A stretch of DNA of 64,000 bases. Origin: RHLJ01 sp965247355 (lineage in GTDB: Bacteria > Bacteroidota > Rhodothermia > Balneolales > Balneolaceae). The position numbers and the translations under genes were made by a program. The DNA is taken from positions 744,001-808,000 of the forward strand of contig OZ252011.1 in assembly GCA_965247355.1 (NCBI GenBank), in the 5' to 3' direction. This document shows positions 9,720 to 18,202 of the stretch, piece after piece. Position 1 is the first letter of the stretch, and the number at the start of each line of letters is the position of its first letter. The notes below the pieces were generated by a model that worked only from the letters and a program-made list of their open reading frames with translations, did no database searches and had not been told where the DNA came from.

Positions 9720-11023
9720 TACCAGGCGTTTATTTTCTTAGAGTTCAATAATCGATCATATTGGTATTGGGGATCACGGTAATACACAAACCCAATATAT
9801 TCCTGATCTCTTTTCGTTAAGGAATCACTGAGTCTCAATTCATTAATTCTTCCATTCTCAAGAGTTACATACTTATATGAATATAATCCTTCTTTAATTA
9901 GTGATGAAGTCTGATATACATTTAACACTGGGTTGAACTTAAGTTCATACCTTTCAGAAATAGTCCACTGATTAAAATCTCCTATCAGGTAAAAACGCTC
10001 TGATGTCTGAAACCCACTGCCTGTATTAAGTCGGAATATTACATCATTATATCGGGCGGCAGGTTCACTCTTAGGTAAACCCAATTCACTATTAGCGTAA
10101 GGTTTGGGATCAGCAAGAAAATTTAAGAAATCGTCTTTTAAAGTAACCCTTGGTGGAGTTCTTGCAGGTTCAAAATTGAATATTTGGGGATTTTGAAGAC
10201 TAAGTTCCGTTAAATCTAAAGCAGTAAAATCGAAATTAGCAGCAAAAGAATTATCTCTGGATAGATGAAATTCTGTAAGACCTTCATCAGTAAAGCTGAT
10301 TTGTCCAGCTCGTTTTATTTGCCTCCAGAATCTATTCTGTACGAAGGCATAAGATAAATCGAAACGCGGAAACTCGACGAACTCAGGATATGAATACTTT
10401 CCAAAAAGCTGATCTCGTGCACTCCCATTTTCACCCTGATTAAAAAGCGTTTCTGGACGAATAAGGAGATCTCCTTCACCTTCGGTTACAAAAAAAGGTA
10501 AGCTGAACAATTCCGTCCCAGACTGGTAATCAAAAACATGGAGAAGGTAATGTCCGCTCACAGAAAATTTCAGATTTCGGTTGGGAAACTCAAATTTATA
10601 GTGAAAATAATCAGGTTTGAATTGTTCGTTTGGAGTGCCACCTCGTATAAAAAGTTCATTTATTCCATCATAAATCCAGGGATCAGGTAACCCACTTTCT
10701 TCCCAGTCCTTATTGTGATGGGAAAAACTTATTCGATACTGACCGGATACAGAAGCTAGCTCATCAAATTCTAAAACCAGTTTTTGTTCTGATTCTAATT
10801 CTATAATGGGGAGATTTCCCTCAAATCCTTTACGATAAAGCTGGACACTTTTTATAGATTGAGGAGTACTCAATTGTCCAGGAACAAGTAATAAACTGGA
10901 TGCTGTTCTACTGGAGGGTAATTGTTTAGTAATTACGTTTTCTCCAGGGGCACAAGAGATAAAAAAAAATAAAAATATAAAAGCTGAATATTTTTTAAAG
11001 ATCAATTGAGCCTGTAAATACAA
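9716..11023 (-). CDS. DUF5103 / T9SS plug-type lipoprotein
   Basis: A lipoprotein whose N-terminal hydrophobic segment ends in a lipobox (FFFISC, C24). The 435-residue length and order match the DUF5103 family: an N-terminal beta domain, a middle region with WRQIKRAGQISFTDEG-like content, and a C-terminal CBM48-like segment with GDFNQW near residue 350. In Flavobacterium johnsoniae the family member called Plug closes the periplasmic side of the SprA translocon of the type IX secretion system. The T9SS-tailed cargo at 18203 supports such a system here. The start overlaps the end of dapF by 29 bases on the same strand; no better start downstream would keep the signal peptide. It sits last in the ccmB-holB-dapF operon. 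Family call is confident; function is by homology. Confidence 0.82.
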   Translation of the reverse strand: MYLQAQLIFKKYSAFIFLFFFISCAPGENVITKQLPSSRTASSLLLVPGQLSTPQSIKSVQLYRKGFEGNLPIIELESEQKLVLEFDELASVSGQYRISFSHHNKDWEESGLPDPWIYDGINELFIRGGTPNEQFKPDYFHYKFEFPNRNLKFSVSGHYLLHVFDYQSGTELFSLPFFVTEGEGDLLIRPETLFNQGENGSARDQLFGKYSYPEFVEFPRFDLSYAFVQNRFWRQIKRAGQISFTDEGLTEFHLSRDNSFAANFDFTALDLTELSLQNPQIFNFEPARTPPRVTLKDDFLNFLADPKPYANSELGLPKSEPAARYNDVIFRLNTGSGFQTSERFYLIGDFNQWTISERYELKFNPVLNVYQTSSLIKEGLYSYKYVTLENGRINELRLSDSLTKRDQEYIGFVYYRDPQYQYDRLLNSKKINAWY

Positions 11024-11819
11024 AATGTGCCGGTCCGGATAAGATTAAGTTTGTGTACATGTTCTTGCTTTCATCAAACTGAAAGGAAACTCCTAATGTT
11101 CCACCCTTAACGGTTATTGGATACTCAAAGTCTGTACCGGATGGCTTTTCAATAAAATGAGTAGCTATTGCAGAGGCTAATGCCCCGGTTCCACAAGCAA
11201 GAGTTAATCCCTCTACACCTCGCTCGAAGGTTTGAAGGTAAATAGTGTCCTCATCAGGGGAAACAAAATTTACATTAGTACCTGGAGGATTTAATAAAGC
11301 ATGATTGCGAATAAAACTTCCTTCCGCGATCAGTTCTTCCTCATCTTCAAGACGATCTAACTCTTCGAAACTTACGACATGTTCTGTTCCGGTATAGACT
11401 TGAAGATATTTCTTTTTATTAACCTGGAGTTTCTTCGGGGCAAGTACATCCGGAAAACTAATGCTCACATGATGCTCTATTTTATCAACATGAGCCTGAT
11501 AAATAGCCTCATGAACATTAAACGTTTGCTTATTTTGAAACCCGTGATGAGCCGCGAATAAAGCTAAACATCTTCCTCCATTTCCACACATACCTGCATC
11601 AGAACCGTCGGCATTTCGATAGATCATAGTATAATCTACATTTTCAATTTGAGCAGGTTCTAAAATCAGAATACCGTCTGCACCAACACCAAATTTTCGG
11701 TCGCATAGATCTGGCGATAAGGAAATGATTTCATCCAGTGATAATCCCGCATTCCGATTGTCGATAACAACAAAGTCGTTACCAGCACCTTCCATTTTAT
11801 GAAACTCAAGTGTACTCAT
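10995..11819 (-). CDS. dapF: Diaminopimelate epimerase
   Basis: Converts LL- to meso-diaminopimelate for lysine and peptidoglycan synthesis by a two-base, cofactor-free mechanism. The N-terminus has the typical FHKMEGAGNDFVVIDNR. The two catalytic cysteines are present: C78 in NADGSDAGMCGNGGRC and C209 in LACGTGA. At 274 residues it has the usual length. Its ATG overlaps the holB stop as ATGA, so translation is probably coupled. No other lysine genes are nearby. Confidence 0.97.
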   Translation of the reverse strand: MSTLEFHKMEGAGNDFVVIDNRNAGLSLDEIISLSPDLCDRKFGVGADGILILEPAQIENVDYTMIYRNADGSDAGMCGNGGRCLALFAAHHGFQNKQTFNVHEAIYQAHVDKIEHHVSISFPDVLAPKKLQVNKKKYLQVYTGTEHVVSFEELDRLEDEEELIAEGSFIRNHALLNPPGTNVNFVSPDEDTIYLQTFERGVEGLTLACGTGALASAIATHFIEKPSGTDFEYPITVKGGTLGVSFQFDESKNMYTNLILSGPAHFVFTGSIDL

Positions 11820-13000
11820 TCAGCAAACGCGGGTAGATGTTTCCAGTTTTCATTACTTGGGATAAAGGTATCCAATCCTCTCATTAATGTTGAAAATCTG
11901 AGAGCCAGAACTGTAAATATTAGTTTAGGGGAAACGTTCTGCCGAAGCATCGGACGGGTTGAATCAATTTCTGTGATCATCTCTTCCAGTCGTGCCTCGG
12001 CAAGTGCTGCAACAAATTTTTTAATTGATTCAACCTGATCAATATTCGTAATAAGTTTTTCATTTTTGGTTTCCCGGTAAACCATCAAATCACGCACATA
12101 CATTTCCATTAAATTGGTAAGGGAGATGAGTCCTTCAATATTCAACGAGCTTTGCCAGTCCTGTGCAATGGTAGAGATTCCTTGAGCATTCTGACTGTAT
12201 GAAAGTCTGAGAAAATTCACCATTGTTTCCCGATCTTCCTTTAATCTCGAAATGTCAAAGAAGCGAGTCATTGCATAATTTCCGCCAGACACTCTTGCCA
12301 GATAAGAAGCATTCTCCTGGCTTAACCCATCCACCTCAATCAATCCCTTTTCAACTTCTTTAGGTGAGAGCGTACCTAGTGCAATATGCTGGCAACGGGA
12401 CGTAATAGTAGGGAGGAGGTTTTCATAGCTCTCTGTAGTAAGAATAAACATCAATCGATCTGAGGGTTCTTCAAGCAGTTTGAGAAAAGCATTCGCTGTT
12501 TCTTTACGCATGGTCTCAACCTGAGTCATAATAATAACTACACGATTTCCTTCATTGGGTCTGAGCCGGGCAACAGGACGGATTTCATCCCGGAAATAAT
12601 CAACCGGATAAAATGCCTGGAGGTTTTTAGAAGAGGCGTCTTTATCAATAGACGGGCGTTGGGCGAAACTAATAACCTCGTAAGGATCTTCGGCAAGTAA
12701 CTCTAATCTGGAACGTAATTCATCCATTTTAGCAGAAGTTGGCTTAGGAATGAACACATGAATATCAGGATGAGTAAACCAGGATGATTTTTTACTCGAA
12801 GTATGATTCCCTAATTCACTCAAATGATCAATACCATTGATTGCTTCTGCAAGACCAAGAGCAAAAGCAGTTTTTCCGACTCCTGATGGACCAGAGATCA
12901 GATATGCATGTCCAATGCGCTCCGAAGCAAGCATTCTTCGTACTTGTTCCTTAGCTCGGTCTTGCCCTATAAGTCGTCTGTTACCGAAATCAATATTCAT
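11816..13000 (-). CDS. holB: DNA polymerase III delta-prime subunit
   Basis: Clamp-loader ATPase-fold subunit that helps load the sliding clamp. A Walker A motif GPSGVGKT is at residues 37-44. There is a conserved LLEEP helix and a sensor-1-type SRCQHI motif. The N-terminus starts with a typical IGQDRAKEQVRRML. At 394 residues it is a little longer than the roughly 330-380 usual for the family. The alternatives are DnaX (tau/gamma), excluded because it is much shorter than usual DnaX and lacks the zinc-finger cysteines. It lies between ccmB (53 bases upstream) and dapF (4-base overlap). Confidence 0.92.
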   Translation of the reverse strand: MNIDFGNRRLIGQDRAKEQVRRMLASERIGHAYLISGPSGVGKTAFALGLAEAINGIDHLSELGNHTSSKKSSWFTHPDIHVFIPKPTSAKMDELRSRLELLAEDPYEVISFAQRPSIDKDASSKNLQAFYPVDYFRDEIRPVARLRPNEGNRVVIIMTQVETMRKETANAFLKLLEEPSDRLMFILTTESYENLLPTITSRCQHIALGTLSPKEVEKGLIEVDGLSQENASYLARVSGGNYAMTRFFDISRLKEDRETMVNFLRLSYSQNAQGISTIAQDWQSSLNIEGLISLTNLMEMYVRDLMVYRETKNEKLITNIDQVESIKKFVAALAEARLEEMITEIDSTRPMLRQNVSPKLIFTVLALRFSTLMRGLDTFIPSNENWKHLPAFAE

Positions 13001-13053
13001 TGTTTCCTATTCAAATCGTAATTCGTTATTCCTTGATCATTATTTTTAATTCC

Positions 13054-13722
13054 TTACTCTTCCCAGATAAAATCAAAAAGTATGATTCCTGCTGTAATAG
13101 TTACTCCTACAAAGCCAAGCAAAGCGGCGAGGTCGCTACTAAAGCCTTCAATACTCGCATCAATAAAAGCGGATTTAGTCACTCGTGTTAATAGTAAGAT
13201 CAAAGGTACAAAAAGGGGAATCGAAAGAACGGAAAAAACAGCTCCTTTTCGGTCGGCCTGAGAAACAATAGCAGCGGTCATAGTTGATACAGATGAAAGT
13301 CCAAGTGTACCCAAGATTAGCATCACTAAAAAAGACCCCCAGGAAACTACATGCAAATCCATCAAAAATGAATACAACAGGAAAGTTGTAGTATTAATGA
13401 ATAAAGTAAATATCGAGTTGTAGAAAAGTTTTCCTACATAAACAGTAGAGCCTTTTGCATAAATACGAAGCAGATCAAAGGTGTTTTTATCCGTTTCGGA
13501 AATAAAGCTTCTACCTAGTGCAGAAAGTGCTGCAAATAAGATCACAATCCATGCCAGGCCACTTTTAGGAGTAGGATCGAGTTGCTGCGCCCGAAGTGTG
13601 AATAAGATCAAAAGGAGAGAGGCAACCACAAAAGCTAATACCATATTAATAGCAAAGCGGGTTCGGAATTCGATCCGTAGATCTTTTCGAAAAACAGCAA
13701 AAGTAGTTTGTAGCCAATTCAT
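13054..13722 (-). CDS. ccmB: Heme exporter-type ABC permease CcmB
   Basis: Six-helix membrane permease of the CcmABC system used in cytochrome c maturation. The 222 residues match the family length. The N-terminal TFAVFRKDLRIEFRTR segment and the loop ALGRSFISETDKNTFDLL are typical of CcmB. It is the first gene of a minus-strand run ending with the T9SS plug. The ATPase CcmA and the other cytochrome c maturation genes are not in the window; the upstream neighbour ptsN is divergent. The assignment rests on the whole sequence pattern rather than a single catalytic motif. Confidence 0.88.
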   Translation of the reverse strand: MNWLQTTFAVFRKDLRIEFRTRFAINMVLAFVVASLLLILFTLRAQQLDPTPKSGLAWIVILFAALSALGRSFISETDKNTFDLLRIYAKGSTVYVGKLFYNSIFTLFINTTTFLLYSFLMDLHVVSWGSFLVMLILGTLGLSSVSTMTAAIVSQADRKGAVFSVLSIPLFVPLILLLTRVTKSAFIDASIEGFSSDLAALLGFVGVTITAGIILFDFIWEE

Positions 13723-13877
13723 ACATCAAGTTTACGGATTTTAGTACTGTTGTGCTTAAGACTAAATCTGAGCCATTGAAATGATTTTTGTAAATACCAG
13801 TTGTCAAACCTAACACATAAACTAATATCCCTTAATATGAAGCAATTTTATTAATCTGGAAATCAATCAAATTTAAC

Positions 13878-13910
13878 TTTGATTGATACCATTTCGACTG
13901 CCTATATTCG
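13878..13910 (+). promoter_or_regulatory. Possible Bacteroidota-type promoter for the ptsN operon
   Basis: TTTG at 13878-13881 is followed after 21 bases by TATATTCG at 13903-13910. This resembles the Bacteroidota -33 TTTG / -7 TAnnTTTG pair with one mismatch in the -7 box. It lies 50 bases before the ptsN ATG, in the 237-base gap between divergent ccmB and ptsN. No terminator or gene is seen in the rest of that gap. Confidence 0.35.
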
Positions 13911-13959
13911 ATGAACACATTTTGAACAACGTATCGTTAACCGAACTCCCTCTAACTAT

Positions 13960-14430
13960 ATGAATTTATTCACTCTTCTTGATGAGCAAAACGTGATTCC
14001 TAATCTTCAGGCAAAGAACAAGAAGGATGTGATAAATACACTGGTTGATAAATTATCAACCAAGGTTGATGAAACTACTCTTAAAGCCATTCGCGCTGGT
14101 GTTTTTGAACGTGAGAATGTGATGAGTACCGGAGTTGGGAAAGGGCTTGCAATTCCTCATTGCAAAACAAAAGCAGTTGAAGATAATTATGCGGTATTTG
14201 CTAAACTAAGTAAACCACTAGACTTCAATTCAATTGATAATGAGCCTGTCGAAATTATATTCCTTTTAGTTGGGCCTGATTCCAGACACAGTCATCATAT
14301 TAAATTACTAAGCCGCATTTCGAGGTTGATGAACAGCGCTTCATTCAGAGAAAAGATTCTATCTTCAGAAACTTCAGAAGTTATTCTGGAAGCGTTTAAA
14401 GAAGAGGAAGAAAAATATTTTGTACATTAA
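13960..14430 (+). CDS. ptsN: PTS EIIA-Ntr-type protein
   Basis: A 156-residue PTS EIIA domain of the fructose/nitrogen type, usually a regulatory phosphoprotein rather than a sugar transporter part. The active-site histidine is H67 in GKGLAIPHCK, and the preceding block ENVMSTGVG is typical. No EIIB or EIIC domain is fused and no EI, HPr or HprK gene lies nearby. It begins an apparent operon with the DD-peptidase (3-base gap), the sigma-54 regulator and folD. In Proteobacteria ptsN is linked to rpoN, so a neighbouring sigma-54 activator is a suggestive parallel, but the regulatory link here is inference. Confidence 0.9.
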   Translation: MNLFTLLDEQNVIPNLQAKNKKDVINTLVDKLSTKVDETTLKAIRAGVFERENVMSTGVGKGLAIPHCKTKAVEDNYAVFAKLSKPLDFNSIDNEPVEIIFLLVGPDSRHSHHIKLLSRISRLMNSASFREKILSSETSEVILEAFKEEEEKYFVH

Positions 14431-14433
14431 TTC

Positions 14434-15867
14434 ATGAGACTCATTATTCGCAGCGTTTGTCTATTTGCTATCCTTTTCGTTGCGGTTAGTGGCTTTGCAC
14501 AGGATTTAAATTCGATCCTATCAACAGCTTCAAATCAGGAAGCTTTGTGGTCTGTAACTGTCAGAGATTCAGCTGGAAATATCCTTGAAAGCTACAATCA
14601 GGATAAATTGATTATCCCGGCATCCAATCAAAAGTTGTTTACTACGGCAGCTGTCTTGGATGGGCTGGGAAGTGATTTTCGATATACCACCAATATCTAT
14701 GGAGATGGAACTCTTGTTGATTCAGTTTGGGAGGGAAATCTGATTATCAAAGGAATGGGAGATCCAAGTATTAGCGGTTTTATGTACAATGAAAACCGAT
14801 ATCATGTATTTGGAAAACTTGCCAGTCAATTAAAAGAACTGGGTATTTATGAGATTAATGGGAGTCTTATTGCTGATGTTAGTTATTTCGATCAGCAAAT
14901 CTATCCAAAAGGGTGGGATTGGGATGACTTGAGTTTTTATTATGGGGTTGAAATAGCACCTCTATCCTTCAATAACAATGCAGTTGATTTAGTTGTGATT
15001 GCTGATGGTCAGGTAGGAGACCGACCAAGTATTAGCTGGTTCCCTGAAAATACCAGCTTCGCTAATTTTATAAACTATCAAACGATAACTCCTGCTGGCA
15101 CAAAGTACGACGAGTTTTACCAACGGGATCTTGGGAATAACCGGATAGTATTGGGAAGTAAGCTACCACAGGGATATATCGAGGAAGAGTCTTTGTCGAT
15201 TTCAGGGGCGGCGATGTTTTTTCTTCAATCCTTCAAACATTTTCTGAATCAAAGTGAAATAAAAACTCCCGGCTCTTACATGGTTCAGAATCCAAACCCT
15301 GATGTGCAAAACTTAGAAGTAATTGCTTCACACACATCCGAACCTCTCTCAAAACTTATTGAGTGGACCAATAAAGAAAGTGATAATTTTTATACAGAAA
15401 TGTTTCTTAAAACATTGGATGCAGAAAAATCAGGTCAGTCAGGTTCTTTTGAATATGGTATCAAAGAGGTACGGAAGTTCATGGGCAGAATGGAGATCGA
15501 TACAACCTATGTGGTCATGAAAGATGGTTCGGGGATGGCATCAGGGAATTTCACCAAGACATCAATTCTTTCAGAATTCTTAGTGAAGATGCAGCATCAT
15601 CCTGAGTTCGAAGCTTTTTATCGTAGTATGTCGGTTGCCGGGATTGATGGCACAATTGCTCATAGAATGAAAGGGACTCCTCTTTACAGAAATTTCAAAG
15701 GAAAATCAGGTTATGTGGGTGGTGTTCGGACTTTGAGTGGTTACTTTGAAACTGCATCAGGGGAGCAACTGATCGTGAGTATGGCAGCAAATAATTTTAT
15801 TGGTAAAGTTCGTCCGATAGATGCTGTTCATGAACGGATTTTAGCATATCTGTATGCCAAATATTGA
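14434..15867 (+). CDS. dacB: D-alanyl-D-alanine carboxypeptidase/endopeptidase (PBP4, S13 family)
   Basis: Periplasmic penicillin-binding protein that trims peptidoglycan stem peptides or cross-links. A signal peptide (about residues 1-22, ending GFAQ) is present. The SxxK motif is SNQK at 64-67 with nucleophile S64. A second motif lies in KDGSGMASGN, and the KTG-type box appears as KSG in KGKSGYVGGVRTLSGY. The 477-residue length and the long insert between the SxxK and SxN boxes fit the S13 family. It follows ptsN by 3 bases and precedes the regulator by 12. Confidence 0.93.
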   Translation: MRLIIRSVCLFAILFVAVSGFAQDLNSILSTASNQEALWSVTVRDSAGNILESYNQDKLIIPASNQKLFTTAAVLDGLGSDFRYTTNIYGDGTLVDSVWEGNLIIKGMGDPSISGFMYNENRYHVFGKLASQLKELGIYEINGSLIADVSYFDQQIYPKGWDWDDLSFYYGVEIAPLSFNNNAVDLVVIADGQVGDRPSISWFPENTSFANFINYQTITPAGTKYDEFYQRDLGNNRIVLGSKLPQGYIEEESLSISGAAMFFLQSFKHFLNQSEIKTPGSYMVQNPNPDVQNLEVIASHTSEPLSKLIEWTNKESDNFYTEMFLKTLDAEKSGQSGSFEYGIKEVRKFMGRMEIDTTYVVMKDGSGMASGNFTKTSILSEFLVKMQHHPEFEAFYRSMSVAGIDGTIAHRMKGTPLYRNFKGKSGYVGGVRTLSGYFETASGEQLIVSMAANNFIGKVRPIDAVHERILAYLYAKY

Positions 15868-15879
15868 TTAGTTTAAGGA

Positions 15880-17253
15880 ATGCCTCACAAAACCCCACAT
15901 ATTCTTGTTACTGATGATGAACGTGCTATCCGTAATACCCTTAAGGAAATTCTGGAATTTGAAGATTATAAAGTAAGTACTGCTGAGAGTGGGCAGGAAG
16001 CATTGGATATTATAACCAAAGAGTCAATCGACTTGATGTTTCTGGATATTAAGATGCAGGGTATGGACGGTCTTGAAACACTTACGAAGCTCCGTGAAGC
16101 AGATTATGATTTCCCTGTTATCATGATTTCAGGCCATGGTACCATAGAAATTGCAGTGGAAGCGACAAAAATTGGAGCTTATGATTTTCTTCAAAAACCA
16201 CCTGATTTAAACAGATTACTACTAACCGTTCGAAATGCACTTTCTGTACAGACATTAAGTAAAGAAGTAAAACAGATTAGAAAGAAGCTTCCTAAGATTC
16301 AGGAAATCATTGGAAATAGTAAAGCTATCTCCCGCATCAAAACCATGATTGATAAGGTGGCTCCAACACAATCCAGAGTGCTTATCACTGGTGAAAATGG
16401 TACAGGGAAAGAATTGGTAGCTACCTGGATTCACGAAAAAAGTCAAAGAAACAGTGGACCATTTGTGGAAGTAAACTGCGCGGCAATTCCTTCAGAGTTA
16501 ATTGAAAGCGAACTTTTTGGACATGAAAAAGGAGCTTTTACCGGAGCAAATGAACAGCGAATTGGTAAGTTTGAACAAGCAGATGGTGGTACACTATTTT
16601 TGGATGAAATAGGAGATATGCCTTTGGATGCACAGGCTAAAGTACTCCGTGCTCTTCAGGAAAGTAAAATTACCCGGGTAGGTGGAAATGAAAGTGTATC
16701 GGTAGATGTAAGAATTCTCGCTGCAACCAATAAGAATCTGGAAGAAGAAATAGAAGAGGGGAATTTCAGGGAAGATTTATTTCATAGGATAAGTGTAATT
16801 CCTATACATGTTCCACCACTCAGAGAACGCAAAGAAGATATACCGTTAATTGCAGAAGCCTGTTTGACTAAACTTAAAGCCAGCGATATCAGTTTTTCTT
16901 CGGTTAGTTTTTCGAAGGATGGTCTTAAAGCTTTGGAAAGTCGTGAATGGTCAGGTAATGTAAGAGAACTTCAAAATGCGGTAGAGCGACTTGGAATTCT
17001 TTCTCCAACAGATGAAATTGATCAGGAAGCAGTAGAAACGGTTCTTAAATCCAAAAAAACAGATTCTAAAGATCTTCAAAGTATTGCAGATGAGACCGAT
17101 ACATTTCAGGATTTTAAGGAAGTTACAGAACGCTTATTTTTAGTACAGCAATTAGAGAAACATGATTGGAATATTTCTCAAACTGCAGAAGCCGTAGGAA
17201 TACAGCGAAGTCACATCTACAACAAAATGAAAAAATATAATATCGAGCGATAA
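15880..17253 (+). CDS. Sigma-54-dependent response regulator (NtrC family)
   Basis: Three-domain activator. An N-terminal receiver (1-120) has the acidic pocket DD at 12-13 and phospho-acceptor D56. The AAA+ domain (about 142-370) has Walker A GENGTGKE at 171-178 and the sigma-54 contact loop GAFTGA at 218-223. A C-terminal Fis-type helix-turn-helix lies in NISQTAEAVGIQRSHIYNKM. All three modules look intact, so it should activate RpoN promoters when phosphorylated. No histidine kinase is adjacent; the only one in the window is 44 kb away at 61201. It sits between dacB and folD in one operon. Target genes cannot be told from the sequence. Confidence 0.94.
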   Translation: MPHKTPHILVTDDERAIRNTLKEILEFEDYKVSTAESGQEALDIITKESIDLMFLDIKMQGMDGLETLTKLREADYDFPVIMISGHGTIEIAVEATKIGAYDFLQKPPDLNRLLLTVRNALSVQTLSKEVKQIRKKLPKIQEIIGNSKAISRIKTMIDKVAPTQSRVLITGENGTGKELVATWIHEKSQRNSGPFVEVNCAAIPSELIESELFGHEKGAFTGANEQRIGKFEQADGGTLFLDEIGDMPLDAQAKVLRALQESKITRVGGNESVSVDVRILAATNKNLEEEIEEGNFREDLFHRISVIPIHVPPLRERKEDIPLIAEACLTKLKASDISFSSVSFSKDGLKALESREWSGNVRELQNAVERLGILSPTDEIDQEAVETVLKSKKTDSKDLQSIADETDTFQDFKEVTERLFLVQQLEKHDWNISQTAEAVGIQRSHIYNKMKKYNIER

Positions 17254-17254
17254 C

Positions 17255-18145
17255 ATGAGTGCTGAAATCATAGATGGTAAAAAAGTAGCGGAAATGGTTC
17301 GCAAAAGCGTTCGTGAAGATGTAGAGCAATGGGTTTCAAAGGGGAATCGGGCTCCGTTTCTTCAGGTAGTGTTAGTGGGTGATGATCCTGCTTCAATCGT
17401 GTATACCGGTACTAAAACCAAAGCATGTAAAGATGTTGGCATCGAAACAGACACAATGGTGCTTCAGGACACGATTTCAGCAAAGGAGCTGAAGGGAATT
17501 ATCAGAGATTTAAATCAGGATGATTCTGTAGATGGAATTTTAGTTCAAATGCCACTTCCTTCTCACTTGTCTCAGTATGATGTAATTGAAAGTATTGATC
17601 ATCGCAAAGACGTGGATGGATTTCATCCTATGAACGTAGGACGTTTATCGGTGGACCAGCCCTGTTTCAGAAGTTGTACACCGGCAGGAGTGATGGAGCT
17701 TTTTAAGCATTATTCTATTCCCGTAAAATCAAAACATGCTGTGGTAGTTGGGGCTAGCAATATTGTGGGATCACCTATGGCAGTGATGCTTTCCAGAGAA
17801 AATTCTTCAGGAAAAGCTACAACCACCATTTGTCATAAATATACTCGTGACCTTGCCCAGCACACGATCAACGCGGATATTTTGATCGTAGCTGCCGGTC
17901 AGCCTCATCTTATCAAAGCCGAGATGGTTAAGGAAGGAGTGGTAGTTATTGATGTGGGAATTAATCGAATTGCGGATGAAACTACAGAAAAAGGATACAA
18001 ACTTGTTGGGGATGTGGACTTCGAATCCGTAAAAAAGAAAGCAAGTTGGATAACCCCGGTTCCGGGAGGAGTAGGACCTATGACCGTAGCCATGCTGATG
18101 AAGAATACCTTACTAGCTGCTAAAAAATCAATTTATCCAGAATAA
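17255..18145 (+). CDS. folD: Methylenetetrahydrofolate dehydrogenase / cyclohydrolase
   Basis: Bifunctional enzyme that interconverts methylene-, methenyl- and formyl-tetrahydrofolate. The first family signature includes DDPASIVYTGTKTKAC with the Y50-xxx-K54 pair; the cyclohydrolase Lys is K54. The second signature is PGGVGPMTVAMLM near the C-terminus. The Rossmann segment VVVGASNIVGSPMAVML binds NAD(P). At 296 residues it has the normal length. The ATG is 1 base after the stop of the sigma-54 regulator, so the genes are likely coupled. It is last in the ptsN operon. Confidence 0.97.
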   Translation: MSAEIIDGKKVAEMVRKSVREDVEQWVSKGNRAPFLQVVLVGDDPASIVYTGTKTKACKDVGIETDTMVLQDTISAKELKGIIRDLNQDDSVDGILVQMPLPSHLSQYDVIESIDHRKDVDGFHPMNVGRLSVDQPCFRSCTPAGVMELFKHYSIPVKSKHAVVVGASNIVGSPMAVMLSRENSSGKATTTICHKYTRDLAQHTINADILIVAAGQPHLIKAEMVKEGVVVIDVGINRIADETTEKGYKLVGDVDFESVKKKASWITPVPGGVGPMTVAMLMKNTLLAAKKSIYPE

Positions 18146-18150
18146 AAAAA

Positions 18151-18181
18151 AGGTGAAGAAACATATATAATATCTTCACCT
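18151..18181. terminator. Bidirectional terminator between folD and the T9SS cargo gene
   Basis: A perfect 9-bp inverted repeat, AGGTGAAGA (18151-18159) and TCTTCACCT (18173-18181), has a 13-base loop. An A8 run lies directly to its left. Read on the minus strand this is hairpin followed by a T8 tract, so it is strongest for the minus-strand gene at 18203 and can also stop plus-strand folD transcripts. Confidence 0.85.
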
Positions 18182-18202
18182 TTAACACCAGTCTTGATTT
18201 AC

